This document shows positions 37,035-46,417 of a DNA stretch of 64,000 nucleotides, piece by piece. The position numbers were made by a program, and so were the translations under genes. Location: assembly GCF_001542875.1 (NCBI RefSeq), contig NZ_LMAF01000002.1:519501-583500 (forward strand), read 5' to 3'. The notes beneath the pieces are model-generated. The model was not told the origin of the DNA. It saw only the letters and a program-made list of their open reading frames with translations, and did not search any database. Each line of letters begins with the position of its first letter. Position 1 is the stretch's first letter. Source of the DNA: Erythrobacter sp. YT30. Its GTDB lineage: Bacteria > Pseudomonadota > Alphaproteobacteria > Sphingomonadales > Sphingomonadaceae.

Positions 37035-37072
37035 TGCAACAATACGTGTTGCAATGCAGCATTATGTCGCAG
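37035..37072. promoter_or_regulatory. Palindrome and repeat motif upstream of the TBDR at 34.3 kb
   Basis: TGCAACA-ATACG-TGTTGCA (37035-37053) is a perfect 7-5-7 inverted repeat, followed by CATTATGTCGCAG (37060-37072), which resembles CAATTATGTTGCAG before the other large TBDR (24154). It is 117-154 bp upstream of the receptor start, a plausible regulator site. Confidence 0.45.
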
Positions 37073-37127
37073 TGCAGCATGTCTGAGATCATTTCTTGCG
37101 CCGGTGTTTTGGGCGGATGGGTCAGGA

Positions 37128-39161
37128 TTAGTAGCCTACACGCACGCCCAGCCAGAATGTTTGCGGGACGCCCAGATCAATCGCCCCGTTCGCATTGCGC
37201 GTGACGATGGTCTCATCGAGCACATTTTCCCCGCGCACGATCACGCTGATGCGGTTGGTGATGGGTGCGGCAGCAAACAGATCGAGTGTTGTCGCAGGCA
37301 CCAGCCGATCGGTTTCCTTATCATCCTCAAACTGGGCAGACACGTGGCGCAAGGTCCCCGCCAAACGCCAGCCATCAGCAGGTCGCCATGCCAAAGTCGC
37401 CGACGCTGCAAATTCGGGCGTTTGCGGTGGGCGATTGCCATCAAGCGCAATCGAAGCGCCCTCACCAGCGATCTCGGCATCAGTGTAGGCGAGCGAGGCA
37501 TCAAAGCTGACCTGGCCAATATCGGCCGCAAGGCTTGCCTCAATCCCCTGCGCATCGATTGCGGGCAGGTTCTGACGCTGGCGCAGATTGGGCGCGAGCG
37601 TCACATTGGCAATCGCGTTTTCAACCTCATTATCGAATGCGGTCAGTGACAGCTGCACATTGCGCGCGGCTCTCCAATCAAGGCCGATTTCGAAGCCTTC
37701 CAATCGCTCGTTTTCAAGCTCGGCGTTGGCCTGCGTGACCACGGGGAAGACAACAAAGGGTCGATAGAGTTCATTCAGCGTTGGCAACCGCAGCCCGGTA
37801 TACGCAGCCCCGCGAAGCTCCAGATCGCGTGAGGCATAAAAGACCGTGCCCGCGCGCCAACTGAGCGCCCAATCCGATCGGTCTTCTGCAATCGTTTCGC
37901 TGACCAGCGCACCTGCGGCATCGACCGCGCGGAAAAAACCGTCATCGATCGATGTGTAGTCCGCGCGCAGGCCGCCCGTCAGGATGAGCGGACCTATCTG
38001 CCAATCGTCTTCGACAAAGAAGCCCAGATTGCTGTTTGTGCCCCCTGCACGGCGGCGTTCCCTCAACGCTCCGGTGAATGCACTGAATGCTTCTTCCTGC
38101 AATTCGCCATCCGCGCGGCGATAATCGACGCCGAGGCGAACCGTGTGCGCTTCATCAATGGGCGGGCGCACTTCAAGCTTTCCGCCCAGCCCTGTCGATG
38201 GCGTGTTGCGTTGATCCAGCACCTGCGTGAAGCGGGTTGAACTGATGACTATGTTCGAGAAATTGCGTGCCTGGACATAGGCGAGCGCATCAAATTCCCA
38301 ATCCCCGCGCCCAATCACCCTGACGCTGGCGTCCTGGCCCTGATGCGAAGAATCCGCGCCTTCAAATCGCAATGTCCGATTGTCATCGAACGCGCTCACA
38401 CGGGCTTGCAATTCGGTTGTATCGCCAAGTGGTGCGACCGCGCGAAGGCCCACTTGCCAATTGTCGAACGCTGCCCTTGCGCTTGCGGGAACGCGTTGAT
38501 CATCGGGCGTTGTGAAAAAGCCCCGCCCCCTGTCCCAGCGCCCACTGATAACGCCAAAACCGCGGCCCAGATTGCTCGTTACGCTTGCGCTCGCCTCGGT
38601 TTCAGCCCGGTCATTGACGAGCACGCTGCCAGCAAACGGGCCAAGCGTCTGGGGCCCGGCGCTTTCAAGCTCGATCGTGCCAGCCAGCGCGCCTGCGCCG
38701 AAAGGCCCTGACCCGCCGCCGCGCGTCACCCGGATTTGTGCAAGGCTTTCAGGCGCAATTGCGCTGAGCGGGATAAACCCGAAAAACGGATCGGCAATCG
38801 GCACACCATCAAGCAAGACAAGCGCGCGGCTTGTCGCATTGCCGCCGAGTGCGCGCAGGGTCACCCCTTGTGCTGATGGATTGGCAGAGCGGCTATCGGA
38901 TCGGCGGAATTGCTGAAAGCCAGCAATGTTTTCAAGCACGTCCTCGATGCGGCCCGATCCACTCGAAACGATGGTTTCGCGCCCCAGCGTATTCCCTGCA
39001 TAGGCGAGAGAGGAAAGCGGCTGTTCAAGCCCTTCGCCGGTGACGACGATCTCGCTCTCTTCATTGTCTTGGAACTGCTCGACGGGCTCGTCTTGAGCCA
39101 GAATTGGAGCGGTTAAAGCAAGGCAGGAAGCGGAAACGACAAATCGGGCAGAACGGATCAT
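37128..39161 (-). CDS. TonB-dependent receptor, vitamin/siderophore-like size class
   Basis: 677 residues from the ATG at 39161; the upstream 14 codons are not needed. The signal peptide ends near PILAQ. The plug starts EIVVTGEGLEQPLSSLAYAG and has VTLRALGGNATSRALVLLDGVPIADPFFGFIPL and IRVTRGGGSGPFGAGALAG. The barrel ends TFWLGVRVGY. The smaller size and plug type are closer to BtuB/CirA-like receptors than to the other TBDRs here. The substrate is unknown (metal chelate or small cofactor are options). Confidence 0.9.
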   Translation of the reverse strand: MIRSARFVVSASCLALTAPILAQDEPVEQFQDNEESEIVVTGEGLEQPLSSLAYAGNTLGRETIVSSGSGRIEDVLENIAGFQQFRRSDSRSANPSAQGVTLRALGGNATSRALVLLDGVPIADPFFGFIPLSAIAPESLAQIRVTRGGGSGPFGAGALAGTIELESAGPQTLGPFAGSVLVNDRAETEASASVTSNLGRGFGVISGRWDRGRGFFTTPDDQRVPASARAAFDNWQVGLRAVAPLGDTTELQARVSAFDDNRTLRFEGADSSHQGQDASVRVIGRGDWEFDALAYVQARNFSNIVISSTRFTQVLDQRNTPSTGLGGKLEVRPPIDEAHTVRLGVDYRRADGELQEEAFSAFTGALRERRRAGGTNSNLGFFVEDDWQIGPLILTGGLRADYTSIDDGFFRAVDAAGALVSETIAEDRSDWALSWRAGTVFYASRDLELRGAAYTGLRLPTLNELYRPFVVFPVVTQANAELENERLEGFEIGLDWRAARNVQLSLTAFDNEVENAIANVTLAPNLRQRQNLPAIDAQGIEASLAADIGQVSFDASLAYTDAEIAGEGASIALDGNRPPQTPEFAASATLAWRPADGWRLAGTLRHVSAQFEDDKETDRLVPATTLDLFAAAPITNRISVIVRGENVLDETIVTRNANGAIDLGVPQTFWLGVRVGY

Positions 39162-39285
39162 GCCGCAGCGCCTAGCCGCATGCCCCGTCAAAGTCAGTTG
39201 CAAAATGCTATCAAGACTCGCTTTTCGCCTCAGTGTGTGTTTACGTGCGCGTTAACAAGCAAAAGCTTGCCAAAGAGAGGACCCC

Positions 39286-40812
39286 ATGTCGGCACACGCG
39301 CCCATTACACAAAAACCCGATTTCGACGTTCTCATCGTCGGTGCGGGAATCTCCGGCATCGGCATGGCTGCTCACATGAAGATGAAAGCGCCGAACCACT
39401 CTTTTGCGATTGTCGAACGGCGCGAGAATCTCGGCGGGACGTGGGATTTGTTCCGCTATCCCGGCATTCGCTCCGACAGTGACATGCACACATTGGGCTT
39501 TGATTTCGAACCCTGGCGGCACGAAAAAAGCATCGCGGATGCGCCGGCAATCCTCGAATACTTGAACCGCATCGTCGATGAACGCGACATCCGCCGCCAC
39601 ATCAGCTTTGGCCAGAAAGTGATTTCCGCCGATTTCCGCGAAAACGAGGCGCGCTGGCATGTCGAGATCGAGAACGAAGACGGATCACGCCACCGCGTCA
39701 CCGCCAACTTCGTTTATCTCGGTTCAGGCTATTACGATTATGATGAACCGCATGATGCCGGGTTTGATCTGTCCGCTTTCGAAGGGGATGTGTGGCACCC
39801 GCAATTCTGGCCCGACAATCCCGATTACACCGGCAAGAAGATCGTCGTTATCGGATCAGGCGCAACTGCAGTGACGATCGTGCCTGCCATGGCCGAAAAG
39901 GCCGAGCGGATCACCATGCTCCAGCGCACCCCCACCTGGATGGTATCGCGCCCGGCAAAGGACAAGTTCGCCAACACGCTGCGCAAGATCCTGCCTGAAA
40001 ACCTCGCCTACAAGATCACGCGGGCGCGCAATATCTGGATGCAGGATTTCACCTACAAGATTGCGCGCAACAAGCCTGAAAAGGTGAAGAAGAACCTCAC
40101 CAAAGGCCTCGAAAAGGCGATGGGCAAGGATTACGACAAGGACGCATTTACCCCGCCCTATAATCCATGGGAACAGCGGCTGTGCCTGGTGCCCGATGCC
40201 GACATGTTCGAAGCGATCAATTCAGGCAAGGCTGAGATCGCGACCGGCCATATCGAAGCGTTCGAAGCAAACGGCATCCGCCTCAAATCAGGCGAATTCA
40301 TCGAAGCCGACGCGATCATCACCGCGACTGGCCTTAAACTTGCTGTCGCTGGGAAAATCACATTCAGCGTCGATGGCGAGCTCGTCGATTTTTCAGAGCG
40401 GTTTTATTACAAGGGCTGCATGTATTCGAACCTGCCCAATCTCGCGGTGGTGTTCGGATATCTCAACGCCAGCTGGACTTTGCGCGCGGACATTAACGCC
40501 GATTACATCTGCCGCGTCCTCAACATGATGCGCGATCGTGGATGCGATATCGTGAAGCCCGTTTTGACCCCGGAAATGGAAGCCGACCTTGAGCTCGAAG
40601 ACATCTACGGCATCTTCTCCAGCGGTTATCTGCAGCGCGCAAGACTGATCAATCCGAAAAGCAGCAAGAGCTTCCCCTGGTGGCTCAATCAGGAATACGT
40701 GGTTGATCGCAAGCAAATGCGCGAAAGCCCGGTGGATGACGGATTGCTGGAATTCTCCCAATCAAGCGGCAACGCGGCAAGCGAGGCAGAGGAACTCGAA
40801 GCGGCTGAGTGA
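39286..40812 (+). CDS. Flavin-containing monooxygenase, Baeyer-Villiger type
   Basis: 508 residues; GAGAGGA precedes the ATG. It has the FAD site VGAGISG (residues 18-24), the Baeyer-Villiger fingerprint FEGDVWHPQFWP (165-176, FxGxxxHxxxWP) and a second nucleotide site GSGATAV (190-196) for NADPH. FRYPGIRSDSDMHTLGFDFEPW is typical for the group. It inserts oxygen into a ketone to give an ester or lactone. With beta-oxidation genes and TBDRs nearby it may help degrade cyclic ketones, terpenoids or steroids; the substrate is not readable. Confidence 0.9.
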   Translation: MSAHAPITQKPDFDVLIVGAGISGIGMAAHMKMKAPNHSFAIVERRENLGGTWDLFRYPGIRSDSDMHTLGFDFEPWRHEKSIADAPAILEYLNRIVDERDIRRHISFGQKVISADFRENEARWHVEIENEDGSRHRVTANFVYLGSGYYDYDEPHDAGFDLSAFEGDVWHPQFWPDNPDYTGKKIVVIGSGATAVTIVPAMAEKAERITMLQRTPTWMVSRPAKDKFANTLRKILPENLAYKITRARNIWMQDFTYKIARNKPEKVKKNLTKGLEKAMGKDYDKDAFTPPYNPWEQRLCLVPDADMFEAINSGKAEIATGHIEAFEANGIRLKSGEFIEADAIITATGLKLAVAGKITFSVDGELVDFSERFYYKGCMYSNLPNLAVVFGYLNASWTLRADINADYICRVLNMMRDRGCDIVKPVLTPEMEADLELEDIYGIFSSGYLQRARLINPKSSKSFPWWLNQEYVVDRKQMRESPVDDGLLEFSQSSGNAASEAEELEAAE

Positions 40813-40884
40813 TCGCCCTTCCGCACCCAATTCGATCAAACTCTTGCTTGAGCCTTTGGGGCGGTTTGCCTAATCACCAGCGAT

Positions 40885-41646
40885 ATGACCTCTTCCGAGA
40901 AAATCTGGACCGCCGGCCTCGTCATTATTGGCGATGAAATCCTGTCTGGCCGAACCCAGGACAAGAATATCGCGCAAATCGCCACGTGGCTTCAGGTGCA
41001 GGGCATCCGCCTTGCCGAAGTGCGCGTGGTTTCCGATGACGAAGATCACATTGTCGAGGCGGTAAATGCGCTTCGAGCTGGCAATGATTACCTCTTCACC
41101 ACCGGCGGCATCGGGCCGACGCATGATGATATCACCGTTGATGCCGTCGCAAAGGCGCTGGGCGTCGAGGTGATCATCCATCCCGAAGCGCGCGCAATTC
41201 TCGAAAAATACTATGCCGACAAAGGCGGCCTGAGCGAGGGGCGCCTGCGCATGGCGCGCGTGCCCGACGGGGCCGAACTGATCCCCAATCGCATGTCTGG
41301 CGCGCCCGGCATTCGCCGAGGGAACGTGATCCTGATGGCTGGCGTCCCTCACATCACGGCAGGGATGCTCGATGCGCTGACCGGCAAGCTTGAAGGCGGC
41401 GCGCCACTGGTCAGCGAAACGGTGGGAAGCTGGGTAGCGGAAAGCGAGATTGCCCAGTTACTGCGCGAAGTCGAACAGGCCCATGAAGGCTGCCAGATCG
41501 GCTCCTATCCCTTCTTTCGCGAAGGCAAAGTGGGCGCCAATTTCGTTATCCGGTCAACCAGCCGCGAAACGGTGCAGAGCGCGATCGACAGCCTGACCGA
41601 TGGTCTCGCCACCAACGGCTATGACTTCACGCCCGGCGGGATCTAA
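40885..41646 (+). CDS. CinA/MoaB-type molybdopterin-binding domain protein
   Basis: 253 residues, with the MoCF-biosynthesis fold: GLVIIGDEILSGRTQDKN at the start and LFTTGGIGPTHDDITVDAVA. It is the stand-alone N-terminal part of CinA without the C-terminal NMN-deamidase domain, as commonly found in alphaproteobacteria. A pyrophosphatase role (ADP-ribose/NAD-related) is known for CinA relatives; activity of this short form is not established from the sequence. It follows the monooxygenase by 72 nt. Confidence 0.87.
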   Translation: MTSSEKIWTAGLVIIGDEILSGRTQDKNIAQIATWLQVQGIRLAEVRVVSDDEDHIVEAVNALRAGNDYLFTTGGIGPTHDDITVDAVAKALGVEVIIHPEARAILEKYYADKGGLSEGRLRMARVPDGAELIPNRMSGAPGIRRGNVILMAGVPHITAGMLDALTGKLEGGAPLVSETVGSWVAESEIAQLLREVEQAHEGCQIGSYPFFREGKVGANFVIRSTSRETVQSAIDSLTDGLATNGYDFTPGGI

Positions 41647-41701
41647 CCTGGAACTTTGGAGCGCGGGCTAAGCCGCTCAAGTTCTGCCTGTAATCCGGGA
41701 C

Positions 41702-41956
41702 TTATTCGCCCGAAAGCTCCTTATCACGGGCGCGGCGGCGATTATCGGTGAGCTTGCGAAAGCGCTCCACCATGGCGCGCCGCGTGTCGCCGGGTTCATG
41801 ATCGGCCATCCACAAACGCAGCCGCGCCCAGAAATAGATGACGGCAGCAATGCCCAGCAGCGTCCCTGCAGCTATGCCAAGCTGCGTATCGTAATTCGCC
41901 AGAAGGGCGAATGCGGCCACAAAAACGCCAAGCACAAGCCATTTGGGATCGAACAT
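41702..41956 (-). CDS. Small membrane protein of unknown function
   Basis: 84 residues from the ATG at 41956, which has GGAG upstream; an ATG at 42022 would add 22 residues. Two hydrophobic helices (WLVLGVFVAAFALLA and LGIAAGTLLGIAAVIYFW) are followed by a charged tail (TRRAMVERFRKLTDNRRRARDKE) probably facing the cytoplasm. No family recognised. It lies between cinA-like and a secreted-protein gene. Confidence 0.6.
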   Translation of the reverse strand: MFDPKWLVLGVFVAAFALLANYDTQLGIAAGTLLGIAAVIYFWARLRLWMADHEPGDTRRAMVERFRKLTDNRRRARDKELSGE

Positions 41957-42171
41957 GGTATCTCCATCAATAGGGATCGCGCCCAAGGAAATAGCGCGCC
42001 GTGGTTTGGTTAAAACTGACATGTGATTTTCCGGTTCCAATTCAAGCTGTTGAAGAGGCCGAAACTTGCAGTGTGTCGGCGCACACCGGCAGTTCGTCGG
42101 AAATCAGGAATTGGTTACGCTTCAGTCTGCTGGCGAGGTCGCCAGTCGCGCTGAATTGCGGCGATCGTTCA

Positions 42172-43005
42172 TTAGCCGCACTTACGAAACACGACGCGCG
42201 CGCCATTGGTGCGAGTGACAGTGAGCTGATCGTCGGTCAAACTCTCAACCGTTAGCATGATCGGCTTGGGATCGGTGACTGGCCTTGTACTGTCAGCATC
42301 ACCAAGAATGTAGGTTTCGCGAACGACAATCGCGATCCGCTTACCGAGAAGGCGCCAATCGCCATTCTGCTCATACGCTGAAAACGCCCCGTTCTCATTA
42401 AGTGCCATTCCAACGTCACTAGCACAGCCATCGCCCAATTCGACCCAATTGCCAGCGAGATTGGCAATGGTAACTGGCAAAGCGGTTGCCATCGGCTGGC
42501 TTGAGGCATCATCGGCCGCCTTAAGCGCGCGGCTTTCCAGTTCGGTGCCGTTCCAGCTCCATTCCCACTTGCACACATGCGCAAATTCACATGAACCGCC
42601 CTGGCTGGACGTGCGCAGTGTGTTTCCGACAAGGGTTGGCTCAATCTCGCGATGGTTGAGAATGGGCTTGGGCCAGTCGCCGGGGCGGTATTGCGAAGAC
42701 AGATAGATATCGATGCTGCAATTGTGCATGCCGCAAAAGCCAGCGCCTTTCTTCATCATCGCGCTTCCCGATTGGCACGTGACCTGCGCCCAATCGAACA
42801 GCACGTCGCTGCGGCCATCGCGGTCGAGATCAGCGCGCCTGATCGCGGTTGGTGAAAGGGTGACGGCGCCGCTGCAGGCATCGCGTGCTTTCGTCTCCAG
42901 ATCGGATCGGGAGATGGGCAGTGCGTCGGCGCTTTGCGCTAAGGCCGCCCCCGGCATCGCAAAGACTGTCACAAGACTTGCCAAACCCACCGCAAACGCT
43001 CGCAT
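42172..43005 (-). CDS. Secreted protein of unknown function with a calcium-loop-like motif
   Basis: 277 residues. A signal peptide ends at GAALAQ. The region RRADLDRDGRSDVLFDW resembles an FG-GAP/EF-hand-type loop (DxDxDGxxD). Seven Cys are scattered in the mature part (for example CQSGSAMMKKGAGFCGMHNC and CEFAHVC), and there is a C-terminal lipocalin-like segment LAGNWVELGDGC. No family was recognised with certainty. A role outside the cytoplasm is clear from the signal; nothing more is. Confidence 0.72.
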   Translation of the reverse strand: MRAFAVGLASLVTVFAMPGAALAQSADALPISRSDLETKARDACSGAVTLSPTAIRRADLDRDGRSDVLFDWAQVTCQSGSAMMKKGAGFCGMHNCSIDIYLSSQYRPGDWPKPILNHREIEPTLVGNTLRTSSQGGSCEFAHVCKWEWSWNGTELESRALKAADDASSQPMATALPVTIANLAGNWVELGDGCASDVGMALNENGAFSAYEQNGDWRLLGKRIAIVVRETYILGDADSTRPVTDPKPIMLTVESLTDDQLTVTRTNGARVVFRKCG

Positions 43006-43084
43006 GAAGAATTCCCCTGACTGCCCTAATCACAATGTGACGCTTGGCGAATGAGTGTGACGTGAACAGGCCTCAAATGCAAAA

Positions 43085-43113
43085 GGGGCTGGCAGCGTCG
43101 TGCTGCCAGCCCC
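43085..43113. terminator. Terminator after rplA
   Basis: GGGGCTGGCAGC pairs perfectly with GCTGCCAGCCCC around GTCGT. T-rich flanks occur on both strands (CCCCTTTTGC on the minus). It closes the rplK-rplA transcript; rplJ and rplL do not follow. Confidence 0.9.
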
Positions 43114-43147
43114 TCTTTTGTTGCTTCTGGTTGAAGCCTTCGGGCGT

Positions 43148-43840
43148 TTACGCGCCTTCGACTTCTGCCATATCGATCTTGAGGCCGGGGCCCATGGTCG
43201 ATGTGAGCGAGATTTTCTTAACGTATTTGCCTTTGGCGCCAGACGGCTTGGCTTTGACAACGGCCTGCGTCAGCGCTTCGAAATTGGCTTTCAACGCGTC
43301 ATCAGAGAATGACAACTTGCCAATGCCGGAATGGATGATGCCCATTTTCTCAACGCGGAATTCAACCTGGCCGCCTTTGGCGTCCTTAACGGCTTGTTCG
43401 ACGTTCGGCGTCACGGTGCCAAGCTTCGGGTTCGGCATCAGGCCTTTGGGGCCCAGCACTTTACCCAAACGACCGACAACACCCATCATGTCCGGGGTTG
43501 CAATCACGCGGTCATAGTCGAGATTGCCGTTCTGCATGTCTTCCATCAGGTCTTCCGCGCCAACCTTGTCAGCACCGGCTGCGGCAGCTTTTTCAGCATT
43601 ATCGCCCTTGGCGAACACGGCGACTTTCACATCCTTGCCCGTGCCCGAAGGAAGCGAGATCATGCCGCGGACCATCTGGTCTGCGTGACGCGGATCAACG
43701 CCAAGGTTCATCGACAGTTCGACAGTCTCGTCAAACTTCGCTTTGTGCTCGCGAAGTGTCGCGATGGCTTCATCGACAGTGTAGAGCTTTTCGTTGTCGA
43801 GCTGCGCAAGAGCTTTTTGCTTTTTGGTCATTTTAGCCAT
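43148..43840 (-). CDS. rplA: 50S ribosomal protein L1
   Basis: 230 residues, normal size. GGAGGG precedes the ATG. Diagnostic segments: [73 protein letters not shown] and the C-terminal [17 protein letters not shown]. It binds 23S rRNA at the L1 stalk and, in many bacteria, represses its own operon through the rplK leader. It lies 4 nt downstream of rplK. Confidence 0.98.
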   Translation of the reverse strand: MAKMTKKQKALAQLDNEKLYTVDEAIATLREHKAKFDETVELSMNLGVDPRHADQMVRGMISLPSGTGKDVKVAVFAKGDNAEKAAAAGADKVGAEDLMEDMQNGNLDYDRVIATPDMMGVVGRLGKVLGPKGLMPNPKLGTVTPNVEQAVKDAKGGQVEFRVEKMGIIHSGIGKLSFSDDALKANFEALTQAVVKAKPSGAKGKYVKKISLTSTMGPGLKIDMAEVEGA

Positions 43841-43844
43841 TGGT

Positions 43845-44273
43845 TCAGCCCTCCACTTCCAGGCCCATCGAGGCAGCGGAGCCTTCGATGATCTTCATCG
43901 CCTGATCGATATCGTTCGCGTTGAGATCGGCCATCTTGGTTTCGGCGATTTCCTTGATCTGAGCGCGGCTGATCTTGCCGACCTTGTCCTTGTTCGGTTC
44001 ACCTGAACCCTTTTTCACCTTGGCGGCCTTCTTGAGAAGGTAAGACGCTGGCGGGGTCTTGGTGGTAAATGTGAACGAGCGGTCCGCATAGACGGTGATC
44101 GTCGTTGGGATCGGGGCGTTCTTTTCCATGTCCTGCGTCGCGGCGTTAAACGCCTTGCAGAATTCCATGATGTTGACGCCGCGCTGACCCAATGCCGGGC
44201 CGATTGGCGGGGACGGGTTTGCAGTGCCGGCGGGCACTTGCAGCTTGATATAGCCTTCGATTTTCTTGGCCAC
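43845..44273 (-). CDS. rplK: 50S ribosomal protein L11
   Basis: 142 residues from a GTG at 44273 preceded by GAAAGGAGGCCC. It begins [40 protein letters not shown] and ends [17 protein letters not shown], both diagnostic. It forms the GTPase-associated centre with 23S rRNA. First gene of a two-gene transcript with rplA. Unlike the usual layout, nusG is not directly upstream: about 2.8 kb of unrelated genes lie between. Confidence 0.98.
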   Translation of the reverse strand: MAKKIEGYIKLQVPAGTANPSPPIGPALGQRGVNIMEFCKAFNAATQDMEKNAPIPTTITVYADRSFTFTTKTPPASYLLKKAAKVKKGSGEPNKDKVGKISRAQIKEIAETKMADLNANDIDQAMKIIEGSAASMGLEVEG

Positions 44274-44312
44274 GATGGGCCTCCTTTCGCACTGTTTCCT
44301 TCAGGGCCCTGT

Positions 44313-44329
44313 CCTGAGCCTGTCGAAGG
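44313..44329. repeat. Single arm of the REP-like repeat
   Basis: CCTGAGCCTGTCGAAGG differs by one base from the arm at 27282-27298. No complementary partner lies nearby, so it is a solitary or decayed copy in the rplK leader region. Confidence 0.6.
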
Positions 44330-44350
44330 ATCATGTTAAGCGGTCTGGCA

Positions 44351-44368
44351 GTTGGCCCATGGGCCAAC
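44351..44368. promoter_or_regulatory. 18-bp perfect palindrome in the rplK leader region
   Basis: GTTGGCCC-ATGGGCCAAC is perfectly self-complementary. With almost no loop it is more likely a protein-binding site or cruciform than a terminator. Its position upstream of rplK and the pspA-like gene does not show which it serves. Confidence 0.45.
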
Positions 44369-44600
44369 CTCCCGCACGGTGTTCCCGATGTGTTGGGAAG
44401 CGGCGCACATAGCGTTTTGGCGCGCGATTGCAAGCTATTTGGAGCGCGCCCACGCCTTGTTCAAGCGTCGGCTAGTATGGCGAGCAGCGCATAATACAGC
44501 GTGAGAAATTAGCCAGCGTTTCGTCCACAATTCCTTGTTAACCTGTAACTATTATTCGGATCTCGATACCAGTTTTATCGAACATGCCAGGAGGGACTTT

Positions 44601-45260
44601 GTGCTAAACGCAGCCATCAAACTTAAGGACATCATTTCGAGTAACGTTACAGCTCTGGTGGATTCAGCCGCAGACCCAGCAAAGCTGCTCAACAATCTCC
44701 AGCGAGAATTCGAAGCATCGATTGTGGCTTTGGAAGGTGACCGCGCAAAGGCAGTAAGGCGCCTGAAAGACTTGGAAGCGAACTATGTTCAAAACGAGAT
44801 GCGCGAGGCTGATTGGGGCGACAAGGCCAAGACAGCGATGGCAAGCGGCGACGAATCGCTTGCCCGCCAGGCGCTGATGGCCCGCGAAGACTGCCGCGAG
44901 CTTCTCTCGTCAATTGAGCGCGAAGGCCAGATCGCAAAGACCGAACTTGCAGCAATTGAAGAAGCCATCGAAGAGCTTGAGATAAAGCGCGAAGATGCGC
45001 GTCAACGCGCGCAAGATCAGGCAGCTTCAGCTGGCGGGCATTCGACTACGGCGCGCGGGTCAAAAACTGACAAGCGCCTCGAAAAGATCACAAAGATGCA
45101 AAAGCGTGCCGAATTCGCGACCGATCACGTGTCACCAGGCATCAGCGAAGCAGCAGCGAGCCGTGACATAGAGGAGCTGCGCCGCAAGGAATTGATCGAG
45201 AAAGAACTGGAAGCGCTGCGTCCAGGTTCTACTTCAGCAAAACGCCGCAAGTCGAAGTAA
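44601..45260 (+). CDS. PspA/IM30 family protein
   Basis: 219 residues from a GTG at 44601, chosen because AGGAGG precedes it and the family N-terminus (KLKDIISSNVTALVDSAADP) follows at once. The protein is almost wholly helical coiled coil (LLNNLQREFEASIVALEGDRAKAVRRLKDLE; IEREGQIAKTELAAIEEAIEELE), ending in a basic tail (SAKRRKSK). PspA proteins assemble on the inner membrane and protect it under stress. No other psp gene is adjacent. It is divergent from rplK. Confidence 0.85.
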   Translation: MLNAAIKLKDIISSNVTALVDSAADPAKLLNNLQREFEASIVALEGDRAKAVRRLKDLEANYVQNEMREADWGDKAKTAMASGDESLARQALMAREDCRELLSSIEREGQIAKTELAAIEEAIEELEIKREDARQRAQDQAASAGGHSTTARGSKTDKRLEKITKMQKRAEFATDHVSPGISEAAASRDIEELRRKELIEKELEALRPGSTSAKRRKSK

Positions 45261-45477
45261 CCGACGCTCCATCTTCCCACTTCACCAGCTCAAGTCGAGG
45301 CATTTTCATCTCCTTGGTCCGGCTGGTGAGGTGGAAATTACTGCTGAGATTGCAGCGACAGGCCCGCAGGGTATTTGAGGCTTTCAACGCTACGCGCGCC
45401 GCTTCTCTACTCACCGGGAACGCCGTTTAAAAGCGTGGCCCTTGGTCCTACCAGCTTGGAGCGGGGCCTCTCCCTCC

Positions 45478-46350
45478 TCACGCGTCGGCGAGCACTCGTT
45501 TGGGATGCATGCCATCGACATAGCCCATGAACGGTTCGTGGATCGAATAGCCGAGCATTTCCTGCACGCGTAACGGCAGCTTTGCCGCCTTTTCCGGTGG
45601 GACGGCGAGCAATTGCTGCTCCAGCGGGCGGCACCATCCCATGCAGAATTGCGGCGTGACGATCAGTCGGCGATCGCCTGACGTGTTTGCCCCGCCTCTG
45701 TGCCACAAAGTCCCCTTGGCAATCATCAGCGATCCTGCGGGCATGGTCGCTTTCAGCATATCGGGATGCGCGCCGTCGGGCAGATCGTCATCCACCTTGC
45801 CGGTGAGGAAGTCTTGCGGTCCTGACGCGCCCTCGGGCCGCTCTTCACCCCACAGATGGCTGCCCGGAATAATCTCGGTCGCGCCGTTCGCCTCGGTCGT
45901 CTCGGTCAGCGACCAGAACGTCGACATGCTTAAGGGCGCGCGCGGTCTTGCAAGGCCGCAATGGCTATCATCAAAGTGCCAGGGCTGCGCAGTCTCACCG
46001 GGCAGGAGATTGATCGCAAGGCAAGCATAGAGCAGGAACGAGCGGCCCAATTCGCGTTCACCAAAGGCAATTTGCAGCGGATGCGAAACCAGATCGGCGA
46101 ACACAGGATCCTTGGCCAACATCGCATAGATCCGATTGGAATCCGCGCCTTCAAAATTGTTGCGCCCGCGTACGTCCTTCGAAAGCCATACCTCCAGCGC
46201 ATCGATCTGCCTTTGGATTGCAGCTTCATCGAGCACGTTTTCAAAGATCACGTAGCCTTCGCGGTCAAACTGCTCGAACGTTTCGGCGAGCGTACGCCCA
46301 CCCAGGAAAGGTGCGAGCGTTTGTTCGGTTGCGGCGTCGATTGGTGTCAT
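45478..46350 (-). CDS. Phytanoyl-CoA dioxygenase (PhyH) family protein
   Basis: 290 residues from the ATG at 46350 (AGAGGACACC upstream). It is of the Fe(II)/2-oxoglutarate-dependent type: FDREGYVIFENVLDEAAIQ at the N-terminus, the HxD metal motif in WHFDDSHCGL and a distal His in GTLWHRGGANTSGDRRL, with the 2OG-binding Arg nearby. It hydroxylates an organic substrate, often an acyl-CoA or small metabolite. Divergent from a TetR gene with a palindromic site between; the two probably form a unit. Confidence 0.87.
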   Translation of the reverse strand: MTPIDAATEQTLAPFLGGRTLAETFEQFDREGYVIFENVLDEAAIQRQIDALEVWLSKDVRGRNNFEGADSNRIYAMLAKDPVFADLVSHPLQIAFGERELGRSFLLYACLAINLLPGETAQPWHFDDSHCGLARPRAPLSMSTFWSLTETTEANGATEIIPGSHLWGEERPEGASGPQDFLTGKVDDDLPDGAHPDMLKATMPAGSLMIAKGTLWHRGGANTSGDRRLIVTPQFCMGWCRPLEQQLLAVPPEKAAKLPLRVQEMLGYSIHEPFMGYVDGMHPKRVLADA

Positions 46351-46417
46351 GGTGTCCTCTCTCAAAAACGCGAATCCCTGCTTGCGTTCTGCTGCCCAAC
46401 GATCTACTCCACACTTA

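Larger units (their letters stand above)
44274..44600. other. 327-bp divergent regulatory region between rplK and the pspA-like gene
   Basis: It holds the rplK leader and both promoters. A single arm of the REP-like repeat lies at 44313-44329 (CCTGAGCCTGTCGAAGG), and a perfect 18-bp palindrome at 44351-44368 (GTTGGCCCATGGGCCAAC), 78-95 nt upstream of the rplK start. No other gene is evident. Confidence 0.6.

Noticed and set aside
45229..45303. 24-codon frame on the minus strand starting ATG after a strong AAGGAG
   Set aside because: It runs into the end of the PspA-like gene in antisense and is too short to judge; the ribosome-like site alone is not enough.
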